A program made the position numbers and the translations under genes. This document shows positions 29,405 through 37,117 of a stretch of 64,000 nucleotides of DNA, in pieces (within the stretch, counting starts at the first letter, position 1; every line of letters starts with the position of its first letter). This DNA is from Oscillibacter sp. (GTDB lineage: Bacteria; Bacillota; Clostridia; Oscillospirales; Oscillospiraceae): the NCBI GenBank assembly GCA_014799925.1, contig JAAVHC010000002.1:1-64000 (forward strand). Reading direction: 5' to 3'. The notes under the pieces were generated by a model. It saw only the letters and a program-made list of their open reading frames with translations, was not told the DNA's origin and did no database searches.

Positions 29405-30289
29405 ATGGCGGCGCTGGAGCTTGTCGTAACCCGGTCCCAGGCCGGACGAACCGTAAAAAGCCTGCTCAAGGGCGAGCTGGGGCTGTCCTCGACTTTGATT
29501 GGCCGGCTGAAGCGGACGGAGACCGGGCTGCTGGTGAACGGCCGGCGGGCCTTCGCCAGCCGGACGCTCCGGGAGGGGGACAGGCTCACGGTGGACCTGG
29601 CCGCGGCGGAGCGGCCCACGGACCTCCGACCGGTTCCGATGGACCTGGACATCCTGTTTGAGGACGAGCATCTGCTGGCGGTGAACAAGAGCGCGCCCCT
29701 GGCGTGCATCCCGTCCTCCCTGGCCCCCGGCGAGCCCACTCTGGCGGAGGGGCTGCTGTGCCATCTGGGGGAGGGGGCCGCCCTCCATCTGGTGAACCGG
29801 CTGGACAGGGGTACCACCGGACTGCTGGTGGCGGCGAAAAGCGCCTATGTCCATGACCGCCTCCGGCGGCAGCTCCATACGGGGGCGTTTCAGCGGACGT
29901 ATCTTGCCGTCTGCGTGGGGGCGCCGGAACCGGAGACGGGCAGGGCCGCGATGCCCATTGGCCGCGCGCCCGATTCCGCCATCAGGCGGCGGATCGACCC
30001 GGCAGGGAAGGAAGCGGTGACGGACTACCGGGTGGTGGACCGGCACGGCCCCTTCGCCCTGGTGGAGCTGACGCCCCGCACCGGGCGCACCCATCAGCTG
30101 AGGGTCCATATGGCCGCGCTGGGGTGTCCTCTGGCGGGGGACTGGCTGTATGGAACGGAGGAGCGCGAGCTCATCGGACGGCCCGCCCTTCACGCCGCCC
30201 GGCTGGAGCTGGTTCACCCGGTGACCGGAGAGCGGCTGTCTCTTACCGCCCCGCTGCCGGAGGACATCAATCATATATTGGAGCGTTAA
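29405..30289 (+). CDS. RluA-family pseudouridine synthase
   Basis: This 294-residue enzyme isomerises uridine in rRNA or tRNA. An N-terminal S4-like RNA-binding domain covers about 1-65, followed by the catalytic domain. The catalytic Asp sits in VNRLDRGTTGLL near residue 137; most relatives read HRLD. The conserved GRTHQLRVHMAALG lies near residue 225, and DWLYG and LHAARLELVHP follow. It resembles the RluD/YlyB group; the target base cannot be told from sequence. GGGAGG precedes the ATG at 29,405. Its stop overlaps the next gene's start (TAATG). Confidence 0.92.
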   Translation: MAALELVVTRSQAGRTVKSLLKGELGLSSTLIGRLKRTETGLLVNGRRAFASRTLREGDRLTVDLAAAERPTDLRPVPMDLDILFEDEHLLAVNKSAPLACIPSSLAPGEPTLAEGLLCHLGEGAALHLVNRLDRGTTGLLVAAKSAYVHDRLRRQLHTGAFQRTYLAVCVGAPEPETGRAAMPIGRAPDSAIRRRIDPAGKEAVTDYRVVDRHGPFALVELTPRTGRTHQLRVHMAALGCPLAGDWLYGTEERELIGRPALHAARLELVHPVTGERLSLTAPLPEDINHILER

Positions 30290-31254
30290 TGGAAGCTATG
30301 GCAGAACTGATATTTCTGGATCTGGAGTGGAATACCACCTTTTACCGCAATCGGTCCGGGGAGAGGCTCCCCTTCCACGAGCTGCTCGAGGTGGCCGCCG
30401 TGAAGGTGGAGCAGGCCACCGGCGCGATGCTGGATTCCTATCACAGCTATATCCATCCCACGGTCAGCCGCAAGATCGAGAGCCGGACCTACCGCCTGCT
30501 GCCCTATGAGCGGGAGGAGCTCCGCGCCCTGCTGGCCGACGCGCCGGATTTTCTGGATCTGGGGCCTGATTTCCTGCACTGGTGCGGACCGGCCCCGGTT
30601 TTTGTGGAGTGGGGCAGCAACGACGTGGAGGTGCTGCTGGACAATTTTGCTTTTCACCGCCTGTCCTTTGACGCGGACTGGAAGTGCGAGTATTTCGACC
30701 TGCAATACATGTACCAGAAGCTGGTGGAGGAGAGCCTGGGCTGTCAGCCCTCCCTGGAGAAGGCGGTGACGGAGCTGGGACTGGATACGGATCTGGATTT
30801 CCACTCCGCCTGGAACGACACCTATTATACGATTCTGGTTTATCAGGCCATGCTGGACCGCTTCGAGGGACTGACCATGTTCCACCGTCCGCCCAAGCGC
30901 AAGGGCGTTCCGCCCCTGTGGGAAATGGAGCTGGGTACTTTCGACACCCGCTGGGCCTGCAAGAACCGGAGGGAGATCCTCCAGCCGGTGTGTCCGATCT
31001 GCGGCCAGCCTCTGCTGGTGGGGCGGTGGCTGCGGACCACGCCCGTCGAGCAGGTGGTGCGGTGCAAGTGCCGGGAGCACCGGCGGCTGTATCTGGCCGT
31101 CACGGTGGAGCAGGAGGGACGGCGGTGGGCCGGCAGGGCCGCCATCTATAAGGAGGCCGGCCCCTTTGCCGAGCGCTACCGGAAAACCGCGCGGAAGATA
31201 CAGGAGAGCGGCCGCCGCAGGAGCGGGGGGAACAGGGAACAGAACGCGGGATAA
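30289..31254 (+). CDS. DEDD-type 3'-5' exonuclease domain protein
   Basis: This encodes 321 residues. FLDLEWN near residue 9 gives the DxE exonuclease motif I, and WGSND near 106 may be motif II. HSAWNDTYYT near 170 supplies the H-x4-D motif III, so it is a DEDDh nuclease of the KapD/DnaQ-like type acting on nucleic acid 3' ends. The C-terminal 100 residues hold a CPICGQ...CKC cluster that could bind zinc and may recognise substrate. The ATG at 30,289 overlaps the upstream stop by one base and has GGAG 6 bp before it, indicating translational coupling with the pseudouridine synthase and a possible shared RNA-processing role. Confidence 0.85.
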   Translation: MEAMAELIFLDLEWNTTFYRNRSGERLPFHELLEVAAVKVEQATGAMLDSYHSYIHPTVSRKIESRTYRLLPYEREELRALLADAPDFLDLGPDFLHWCGPAPVFVEWGSNDVEVLLDNFAFHRLSFDADWKCEYFDLQYMYQKLVEESLGCQPSLEKAVTELGLDTDLDFHSAWNDTYYTILVYQAMLDRFEGLTMFHRPPKRKGVPPLWEMELGTFDTRWACKNRREILQPVCPICGQPLLVGRWLRTTPVEQVVRCKCREHRRLYLAVTVEQEGRRWAGRAAIYKEAGPFAERYRKTARKIQESGRRRSGGNREQNAG

Positions 31255-31267
31255 CTTTACATGATAT

Positions 31268-31299
31268 GCGCAGGAGCCGTTGGGAGACGGCTCCTGCGC
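31268..31299 (+). terminator. Hairpin after the exonuclease gene
   Basis: GCGCAGGAGCCGT pairs with ACGGCTCCTGCGC, a perfect 13-bp stem. The T-tract after it is poor (CGCTTGTG). Confidence 0.6.
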
Positions 31300-31331
31300 C
31301 GCTTGTGCGCAAAAATTTCCCGTTCACCCCC

Positions 31332-31390
31332 TTGACAATTGCGTTCTATCGGAGTAGAATGCAGATATTCTATCGCGATAGAATATCTGC
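31332..31390 (+). promoter_or_regulatory. blaI-type promoter with two operators
   Basis: TTGACA (31,332-31,337), a 17-base spacer and TAGAAT (31,355-31,360) form the promoter. A perfect 30-bp palindrome covers 31,361-31,390 at the start site, with core ATTCTATCGCGATAGAAT (31,367-31,384). A second imperfect copy, GTTCTATCGGAGTAGAAT (31,343-31,360), covers the spacer and -10. Autorepression by the adjacent BlaI-type protein is the natural reading. Confidence 0.85.
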
Positions 31391-31405
31391 AAAGGAGCAG
31401 CGGAC

Positions 31406-31765
31406 ATGGAATACAAGATTTTTGACAGCGAGCTGAAGATACTGGAAATCCTGTGGAAGGGCGGGGAATTAACCGCGAAGGAGATTGCCGCCCAGGCATC
31501 GGATCAGGTGGGCTGGAGCAAGACCACCACCTATACCGTGCTGAAAAAGTGCGTGGAGAAGGGCCTGGTGGCGCGGGAGGAGCCGGGGTTCCGGTGCCGG
31601 GCGCTGGCGTCCCGGGAGGAGGTCCAGCGCCGGGAGACACGGGGGCTCATCGACCGGATGTACGGCGGGTCCGCCGACCGGCTGGTGGCGTCCCTGCTGG
31701 ACGGCAAGGCCCTCTCCGGGGAGGAGATCGCCCGGCTGCGGCGTCTGGTGGAGGAGCTGAAATGA
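31406..31765 (+). CDS. blaI: BlaI/MecI/CopY family repressor
   Basis: A 119-residue winged-helix repressor. The N-terminal EYKIFDSELKILEILWKGG and the recognition helix region (TYTVLKKCVEKGLV, about 40-55) are typical of BlaI. The C-terminal half is the dimerisation helix in which family members carry the protease-sensitive site. It should bind the palindromes at 31,343-31,390, which overlap its own promoter. AAAGGAG lies 9 bp before the ATG. It overlaps the M56 sensor gene by four bases (ATGA), so repressor and sensor are co-translated. No beta-lactamase gene is nearby, so the regulated target is unknown and may be the operon itself. Confidence 0.93.
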   Translation: MEYKIFDSELKILEILWKGGELTAKEIAAQASDQVGWSKTTTYTVLKKCVEKGLVAREEPGFRCRALASREEVQRRETRGLIDRMYGGSADRLVASLLDGKALSGEEIARLRRLVEELK

Positions 31766-34380
31766 GATTGGACGTACTGAAAGCGGTGGGGGAGGCGTCC
31801 CTGTCCGCCGCCGTCATGATTCTGGCGGTGCTGATCCTGCGGCTGCGGTTTCAGGACCGGACGCCCCGGAAGGCGTTCTGCCTGTTGTGGGACATGGTGC
31901 TGGTACGGCTGCTGGTGCCGGGGGCGTTTCCCTCGCCGGTAAGCGTACGGCGCTGGCTGCCGGCGCTGGGCACACGGCCGGTCACGGCTGTTTCCGCGCC
32001 GTCCGTGGTCACCGGCGTGACGGAGGAGGTTCTGCTCACCAGGGACGCCCTGGTGATACAGACGGAGGGGCTCACCTGTCTGATGGAGGGCGCCGCGGCC
32101 TCCGGGACCGCCCCGGTGCGGCCCTCTTCCGACTGGAGCGCGGCTCTGCCGCCCCTGGACTGGGGCATGGTCCTGACCGCGCTGTGGCTGGCGGCAGCAA
32201 TCCTGCTGGCCGGCGGTTTCCTGTGGAGCCATCTGCGCAGCCGTGCGGTCTACGCCGACTCGCTGCCCTGCCGGGACGGGTTCGTCCTGGACTGGCTGAC
32301 GGCCCATCCCCTGCGCCGCCCGGTGCAGGCCCGGACCAGCGACCGGATCGCCGCGCCGCTGACCTACGGCATCCTGTATCCCGTGATCCTGCTGCCGCGT
32401 GGGATAGAGGACCGGACGGACCTCTCCTTTATCCTGGCCCACGAACACACCCATATCCGGCGTTTTGACGCGCTGAGAAAGGCGCTTCTCGCCGCCGCGC
32501 TGTGCATCCACTGGTTCAACCCCCTGGTCTGGGTCATGTACGTCCTGACCAACCGGGATATCGAGCTTAACTGTGACGAGGCGGTGCTGCGGGGCGGGGC
32601 GGACCGGGAGCGGTATGCCCTGGCCCTGCTGAGCATGGAGGAGCGGCGGGGCGGCTGGAGCCCCTCCGGCAGCCATTTCAGCGGTCACGCGCTGGAAGAA
32701 AGGATCAAAGCAATTATGAACCGCAAGCATAGTTCTGTTACCGCCCTGTTGGCGGTGCTGGTGGTGATGTGCGTCACCACCACCGTATTCGCCTCCGCCG
32801 CGCCGGAGGAAAAGGAAGACCCGCACCGGAACGCCCCGGAGGCCGCCACTTATGTCTATAATCATCTGGGGATGGTGGAGGACAACGGCGTGACCATAAT
32901 GGCCAACGGGGAGACCGGCGAGAGGCTGTACTCCGTGGACGATGGCAAGACCTGGATGAGCGAGGAGCGCTATCAGGCCGAGTACGGCAGCTGGGGCGGC
33001 GACTGGCAGGTGGAGTGGTGGACTTATGAGGACTACAAGGCCTGGCTGGAGGAGGAAAAGGCTGCCCTGCAAAGCATTATCGGAGAACGGGGCTACAACA
33101 GCACCATGGGCTGGTTCACCTGGGATCAGCAGAAGGTGGACGAGGCCATCGCCATGTATGAGGACATCCTGGAGAAGATCAAAAACGGCGCTCTGTATTC
33201 CAGGACCATCATCGACAAGAACGGCAATGAGATAGGGGACGTTGCCCTGGGGTCCGACGGACCGCTGGACCTGTTTGTCGCGTCCACCTTCGATGAGACC
33301 GATATGGTCTCCGTTGCGCCCAAGGCCGTGGATACGGCGTCGCTGCTGGAGGAGCTGAAGGCCTTTGGCATCGGCGGAAGCGCCAGCCTGATGACCTACA
33401 ACGGCGAACTGATCCGCACCTTCGTGGACGGCGCGTCCGTGGGGGACAGCGGCTACTCCATCCAGTACGTCTACACCAACCCCGACGGCGTGGTGGACGT
33501 CCACACCCTGCGAGCCGTGATCTACAACCCGGACGGGTCCTATGACAACATGGGCGGCCTGATCGGTCTGGCGGCAAAGGGCGACCGGGGCTTCGACCAG
33601 GAGCTGATCGACTGCGCCGAGTTTGACCGCGGGCCGCAGGCCACCGCGGCCAGTGTTCCCTATCATGATCAGGACTGGAATGTTTCCGGTAAGGCTGAGG
33701 TGACGATTGCCGAGGGGACCAGTGGACAAGGAAAAACCTTCGAGGAAATTTTTGCCCAATATGAGGAATACGGCCTGATCTACCGTCCCCGCGAGGGGGG
33801 CATGGGCAGCATGACCTTCAACGGCCAGCCTGTCCGCAGCTTTGCCGACCTCAAGCCCGACGGCGGCGTGTTCAGCTGCCAGGACCCCTATGCCTCGGAC
33901 GGCCTGACGGTCCGCACGGAGTATGATGAGGACGGCAGGCTTCTGGGCCTGGCCGCCGATCCCGCGCCGCTGAAGGACTACAGCACAGAGAAGCAGGAGC
34001 TGGGCTTCGACTGTTCCGCTCCCGTGCGGGGACGGCTGTCCAGGGCTTTCGGCGAGTTCAACGGCACGTTCCACTATGGCGTCGATCTGGCGGCGGCGAA
34101 GGGCGCGGACGTGACCGCGTTCGCGGACGGTACGGTCAGTGAGACCGGGTTCAGCCCATCCATGGGCAATTATGTCGTGCTCAGCCACGCGGACGGCTAT
34201 TCTACCCTCTATGCCCATTGCGGCAGCGTCGCCGTAACGGTGGGCGACAGCGTGGCCATGGGGCGGAAAATCGCCGAGGTGGGCGCTTCCGGCATGGCCA
34301 CCGGCCCTGTGCTCCATTTCGAGCTGCGCTCCGGCAGCACCTATCTGGACCCCGGAGCGTATCTGGAGATGGCGGTGTAA
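31762..34380 (+). CDS. BlaR1-type M56 sensor protease fused to an M23 peptidase domain
   Basis: This is an 872-residue membrane protein. TM segments lie near 13-29, 39-57, 134-157 and 313-335. The cytosolic metalloprotease loop carries HEHTH at 227-231 and the downstream ELNCDEA motif, the BlaR1/M56 site that would cleave BlaI. The outer part is not a penicillin-binding domain. After an M56-associated region (with YSVDDGKTWM) it ends in a LytM/M23 endopeptidase fold: His771 and Asp775 (HYGVD), His819 (YAHC) and His852 in VLHFE. The first His of the usual HxH is Val850, so the M23 domain may bind peptidoglycan without cutting it. The start overlaps the blaI stop. It is likely a wall-damage sensor (inference). 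Confidence 0.88.
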   Translation: MRLDVLKAVGEASLSAAVMILAVLILRLRFQDRTPRKAFCLLWDMVLVRLLVPGAFPSPVSVRRWLPALGTRPVTAVSAPSVVTGVTEEVLLTRDALVIQTEGLTCLMEGAAASGTAPVRPSSDWSAALPPLDWGMVLTALWLAAAILLAGGFLWSHLRSRAVYADSLPCRDGFVLDWLTAHPLRRPVQARTSDRIAAPLTYGILYPVILLPRGIEDRTDLSFILAHEHTHIRRFDALRKALLAAALCIHWFNPLVWVMYVLTNRDIELNCDEAVLRGGADRERYALALLSMEERRGGWSPSGSHFSGHALEERIKAIMNRKHSSVTALLAVLVVMCVTTTVFASAAPEEKEDPHRNAPEAATYVYNHLGMVEDNGVTIMANGETGERLYSVDDGKTWMSEERYQAEYGSWGGDWQVEWWTYEDYKAWLEEEKAALQSIIGERGYNSTMGWFTWDQQKVDEAIAMYEDILEKIKNGALYSRTIIDKNGNEIGDVALGSDGPLDLFVASTFDETDMVSVAPKAVDTASLLEELKAFGIGGSASLMTYNGELIRTFVDGASVGDSGYSIQYVYTNPDGVVDVHTLRAVIYNPDGSYDNMGGLIGLAAKGDRGFDQELIDCAEFDRGPQATAASVPYHDQDWNVSGKAEVTIAEGTSGQGKTFEEIFAQYEEYGLIYRPREGGMGSMTFNGQPVRSFADLKPDGGVFSCQDPYASDGLTVRTEYDEDGRLLGLAADPAPLKDYSTEKQELGFDCSAPVRGRLSRAFGEFNGTFHYGVDLAAAKGADVTAFADGTVSETGFSPSMGNYVVLSHADGYSTLYAHCGSVAVTVGDSVAMGRKIAEVGASGMATGPVLHFELRSGSTYLDPGAYLEMAV

Positions 34381-34413
34381 ATTTCAGAAAATCCATTGTC
34401 AAACGACAACGGC

Positions 34414-34443
34414 CCGGGGCGGAGCGATCCGCCCCGGTTTTTC
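34414..34443 (+). terminator. Terminator of the blaI-M56 operon
   Basis: CCGGGGCGGA and TCCGCCCCGG are perfect arms around GCGA, followed by TTTTTCTG. Confidence 0.92.
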
Positions 34444-34454
34444 TGTTTCTCCCC

Positions 34455-34505
34455 TTGACAAACCTGTCGGCGGGTGATATATTATAAACGTATCGAGAAA
34501 CGATA
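34455..34505 (+). promoter_or_regulatory. padR-operon promoter and candidate operator
   Basis: TTGACA (34,455-34,460), a 17-base spacer and TATATT (34,478-34,483) form the promoter. The inverted repeat TATCGAGAAACGATA (34,491-34,505) covers the likely start. Both the promoter and the repeat are closely matched at 42,446-42,493. Confidence 0.8.
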
Positions 34506-34524
34506 TATTGAGGAGGCGCGTATT

Positions 34525-34725
34525 ATGAGCGAGAGAAAGCGGAAGTTTGCCATGCTGGGCGGACTGTGCGGGGCGGTTTACCTGGCGGCCAACCGCCTGT
34601 TCCCATCTTTGCCGGATGTTCTCCTGGGGACCGTGCTGGGGCTGGGCATCGTGTTCTTCGTGGCGGCGATGCTGCCGGAGAAGACCGCGAGAAAGACGCG
34701 GAAGTGGAAGCGCCGTGGAGAATAA
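34525..34725 (+). CDS. Small membrane protein, first gene of the padR operon
   Basis: This encodes 66 residues. A basic N-terminus (SERKRKF) is followed by two hydrophobic segments (about 9-24 and 29-48) and a very basic tail (KTRKWKRRGE). No family was recognised. GAGGAGG lies upstream of the ATG at 34,525, the strongest ribosome site of the operon. Its 3' end overlaps the padR start by 11 bases. The topology suggests a small two-helix hairpin protein; function unknown. Confidence 0.72.
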   Translation: MSERKRKFAMLGGLCGAVYLAANRLFPSLPDVLLGTVLGLGIVFFVAAMLPEKTARKTRKWKRRGE

Positions 34726-35035
34726 GAATCAGCCCCTCACCGAGGCCCTGTTCTACATCCTCCTGGCGGCGCGGCAGCCCATCCACGGCTACGGCATTAT
34801 CCTGGAGGTGGCCGAGATGACCGGCGGACGGGTGAACCTGGGGCCGGGGACCCTGTACGGGGCCATCAACTCCCTGCTGGAGAAGGGCTGGATCGTCCTC
34901 TACAGCGCGGAGCTGGGCTCCCGGAAGAAGAAGGAGTACGTCATCACCGATGCGGGCCGGGAGGTCTTCGCCGCCGAGCTGCGGCGGCTGCGGGAGCTGG
35001 TGCGGAACGGCGAGAAAATGGAGGGCGGAACATGA
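34715..35035 (+). CDS. PadR family transcriptional regulator
   Basis: A 106-residue winged-helix repressor. The core IHGYGIILEVAEMTGGRVNLGPGTLYGAINSL region (about 23-55) carries the PadR recognition-helix signature with GxGTLYGAI, followed by the LGSRKKKEYVITDAG wing. The GTG at 34,715, inside the end of the preceding gene, is the only start that gives the normal family N-terminus. Its own stop overlaps the DUF2812 gene by four bases. It probably binds ATCG-N5-CGAT-like inverted repeats at its own promoter and possibly at 42,481-42,493. PadR-DUF2812 pairs in Firmicutes often respond to membrane-active or antimicrobial compounds; the ligand here is not known. Confidence 0.92.
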   Translation: MENKNQPLTEALFYILLAARQPIHGYGIILEVAEMTGGRVNLGPGTLYGAINSLLEKGWIVLYSAELGSRKKKEYVITDAGREVFAAELRRLRELVRNGEKMEGGT

Positions 35036-35559
35036 TCCGTTGGAAATTCACCTTTGACAAGGACGATGAGCAGGACTGGCTCAACGATTACGCCCGGGAG
35101 GGCTGGGCTATGGTCAGCTTTTTCGTGGGAATGGTCACCTTTGTCCCCTGCCGGCCGGGGGAGTATATCTACCAGATCGACCTTCTGCCGGGGAAGGGCC
35201 TCTGGGCCGACAGATACGAGGACTACGTGATCTTTATGGACGAGATGGGCGTGGAGATCCTCCAGCGGTGGGGGCGATGGGTGTACCTGCGCAAGCGCGC
35301 CGAGGACGGACCCTTCGAGGTCTACACCGACAACGAGTCCAAGATCGCGCTGTACCGCCGGATGCGGGCAATGTTCCTGTGGGCGGCAATTTTAATCAGC
35401 CTGTGCTCCGGCAGCGCGTGGAGCATGCTGTACCAGTTTCCGGAGAGCATGGGCGCCAGATGTCTTGCAGGACTCTATCTCGTGATGATCGCGGCGATGG
35501 TGCGGGCCGTCTGGCACTGCTCCTGGAAGATCAAGGAACTGGAGCGGCAGAACCGTTAA
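35032..35559 (+). CDS. DUF2812 membrane protein, PadR partner
   Basis: This 175-residue protein has an N-terminal soluble part with WKFTFDKDDEQDWLNDYAREGW and GEYIYQIDLLP, diagnostic of DUF2812. Two C-terminal membrane helices follow (about 116-133 and 141-160). Genes of this family nearly always follow a padR gene, as here with an ATGA overlap, so it is probably the cognate signal-input or export-linked partner. Its biochemical role is not established. It is followed by two more tiny membrane proteins in the same operon. Confidence 0.88.
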   Translation: MIRWKFTFDKDDEQDWLNDYAREGWAMVSFFVGMVTFVPCRPGEYIYQIDLLPGKGLWADRYEDYVIFMDEMGVEILQRWGRWVYLRKRAEDGPFEVYTDNESKIALYRRMRAMFLWAAILISLCSGSAWSMLYQFPESMGARCLAGLYLVMIAAMVRAVWHCSWKIKELERQNR

Positions 35560-35572
35560 GAAAGGAGCGCGT

Positions 35573-35758
35573 ATGAAAAAGATACCGTGGAATCTGTTTC
35601 TGGCGGCGGGGACGCTGCTGCTGGCCGCCGCCATCCTGCTGGGCGAGGCGGAATGGATCTCCCACGGGCTGAAGCTGTTCCTCATGGGACTGGCGGTGGC
35701 GCTGGAGCTGTGGGGCGCGTTCCGGAAATGCCGGGAGAACAGGGGGGAGGAACCATGA
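35573..35758 (+). CDS. Small membrane protein in the padR operon
   Basis: This encodes 61 residues with two hydrophobic stretches (about 6-23 and 31-47) and a charged tail. No family was recognised. AAAGGAGCG stands 8 bp before the ATG. It starts 13 bp after the DUF2812 stop and overlaps the next gene by four bases. Confidence 0.7.
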   Translation: MKKIPWNLFLAAGTLLLAAAILLGEAEWISHGLKLFLMGLAVALELWGAFRKCRENRGEEP

Positions 35759-35931
35759 AGAGAGCGCGGAATATCAGCATTCTGGCCCTGCTGCTGGCCG
35801 TTTTGGTGATGGCGGTGAACATGTTCGCCGTCCCTCTGCCGGACTGGGCGGTGCGGACCGCGGGCGTGGTCATACTGCTGGCCCTGCCGTGTATGGCGTA
35901 CAGCATCGTCAAGGGCAGCGCAGGGCAGTAA
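35755..35931 (+). CDS. Small membrane protein, last gene of the padR operon
   Basis: This encodes 58 residues with two hydrophobic segments (about 7-25 and 32-50) and short basic ends. No family was recognised. GGGAGGA precedes the ATG at 35,755, which overlaps the preceding stop. The operon closes with the terminator 14 bp downstream. Together with the first gene of the operon, this makes three small hydrophobic proteins around PadR/DUF2812. Confidence 0.68.
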   Translation: MKRARNISILALLLAVLVMAVNMFAVPLPDWAVRTAGVVILLALPCMAYSIVKGSAGQ

Positions 35932-35944
35932 TCGGAGAACAGCA

Positions 35945-35976
35945 AAGCACACGGCAAAAACGCCGTGTGCTTTTTT
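35945..35976 (+). terminator. Terminator of the padR operon
   Basis: AAGCACACGGC pairs perfectly with GCCGTGTGCTT around AAAAAC, followed by TTTTCTG. Confidence 0.93.
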
Positions 35977-35987
35977 CTGCTGTTTGA

Positions 35988-36908
35988 TTAAACCGGCAGG
36001 GCGGACTTTTCCACATGGACCTGCTCCAGCAGTTCCATGGTTTCCTCCCTGGTTCCCAGCCACTCGTTGAAGGCGGTGGCGCCGCCGGCGGCAACGCCCA
36101 GGCGCAGCGCCTCGCCAAAATCGCCGGACTGGATCAGGCCGGTGAGAAATCCCGCCACCAGGGAGTCGCCCGCGCCCACCGTGTTGGAGGCCCTGCCGGT
36201 GCAGGCGTTGGCAAAATACAGCTCCCGGCTTTCCGTCAGCAGGAACGCCCCGGCGGCGCCCATGGATACCAGTATGTTCCGGGCGCCCTCCAGCTGCAGC
36301 TGATGGGCCAGCTCGATTCCTTCGGTATATTCCAGATCCTCCACGCCGAAGAGCGCGCCCAGCTCCGTCAGGTTGGGCTTGATGAGGAAGGGGCGGCACT
36401 CGAGGCATTGCCACAGGGCTTCGCCGCTGCAATCAAGCACCGTGGTGCAGCCCGTCTTCTCCAGCTGGCGGAGAATGGAGACGTAAAAGGCGATGTTCTG
36501 GGTCCAGCCGGAAATCACCACCGCGTCGCCGCGCCGGACGTCCTGCAGCAGCTCCAGCAGGTGTACCAGATCGCCCGCGCCCAGACTGGGGCCCCGGCCG
36601 TTGACCGCCGTTTCCGCCGCGCCCCGGATCTTGACGTTGATGCGGCTTTGCCCGCCGCCGCTCAGCTCCAGCAGCGTGTGCGGACAGCCCAGATCATCCA
36701 GCAGATCCCGGATGGTCTGGCCGATGCGGCCCGCGGCGAAGCCCAGGGCACGGGTCTCCTGCCCCAGCCGCTGGAGGGAGAGAGAGACGTTGATGCCCTT
36801 GCCGCCCGGATAGATGACCTCGCTGCTGGTCCGGTTGATCTGTCCGGGGATCAGCTCCGATTCCACCGTATAGTCCAGGGAGGGGTTGGTCGTGATGGTA
36901 TAGATCAT
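35988..36908 (-). CDS. PfkB-family sugar-phosphate kinase (1-phosphofructokinase-like)
   Basis: This 306-residue ribokinase-fold enzyme starts MIYTITTNPSLDYTV, the opening of 1-phosphofructokinase/tagatose-6-phosphate kinase. Substrate-site GGKGINVS lies near residue 36, and the catalytic anion hole TVGAGDSLVAGF near 247. FruK (fructose 1-phosphate to fructose 1,6-bisphosphate) is most likely, but LacC-type activity cannot be excluded. No fructose PTS or DeoR-type regulator is adjacent, so it stands alone with its own promoter. It is convergent with the padR operon across a shared short gap. Confidence 0.9.
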   Translation of the reverse strand: MIYTITTNPSLDYTVESELIPGQINRTSSEVIYPGGKGINVSLSLQRLGQETRALGFAAGRIGQTIRDLLDDLGCPHTLLELSGGGQSRINVKIRGAAETAVNGRGPSLGAGDLVHLLELLQDVRRGDAVVISGWTQNIAFYVSILRQLEKTGCTTVLDCSGEALWQCLECRPFLIKPNLTELGALFGVEDLEYTEGIELAHQLQLEGARNILVSMGAAGAFLLTESRELYFANACTGRASNTVGAGDSLVAGFLTGLIQSGDFGEALRLGVAAGGATAFNEWLGTREETMELLEQVHVEKSALPV

Positions 36909-36947
36909 AGATTCGCACCTGCTCTCTGTTGTAAAACGATTAGAGCC

Positions 36948-36976
36948 AGCATATCACGAATATTCCTTTTTTTCAA
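36948..36976 (-). promoter_or_regulatory. Promoter of the PfkB-family kinase gene
   Basis: On the minus strand TTGAAA (36,971-36,976), a 17-base spacer and TATGCT (36,948-36,953) lie about 40 bp before the ATG. Confidence 0.6.
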
Positions 36977-37036
36977 GATATTTTGAAAAATTTAGCAGGA
37001 GCTTTTTCGACGCGCCGAATTACCAGAATTTACACC

Positions 37037-37066
37037 TTGCATCCGGCGGCGGCCATCCGCTATACT
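37037..37066 (+). promoter_or_regulatory. Promoter of the SleB-like hydrolase gene
   Basis: TTGCAT (37,037-37,042), an 18-base spacer and TATACT (37,061-37,066) lie about 50 bp before the GTG start. Confidence 0.55.
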
Positions 37067-37117
37067 GTCGGAAAGGGGGGCGTGCCTCCCCTTTTGACAG
37101 GAAAGGAGCGAGTATAC

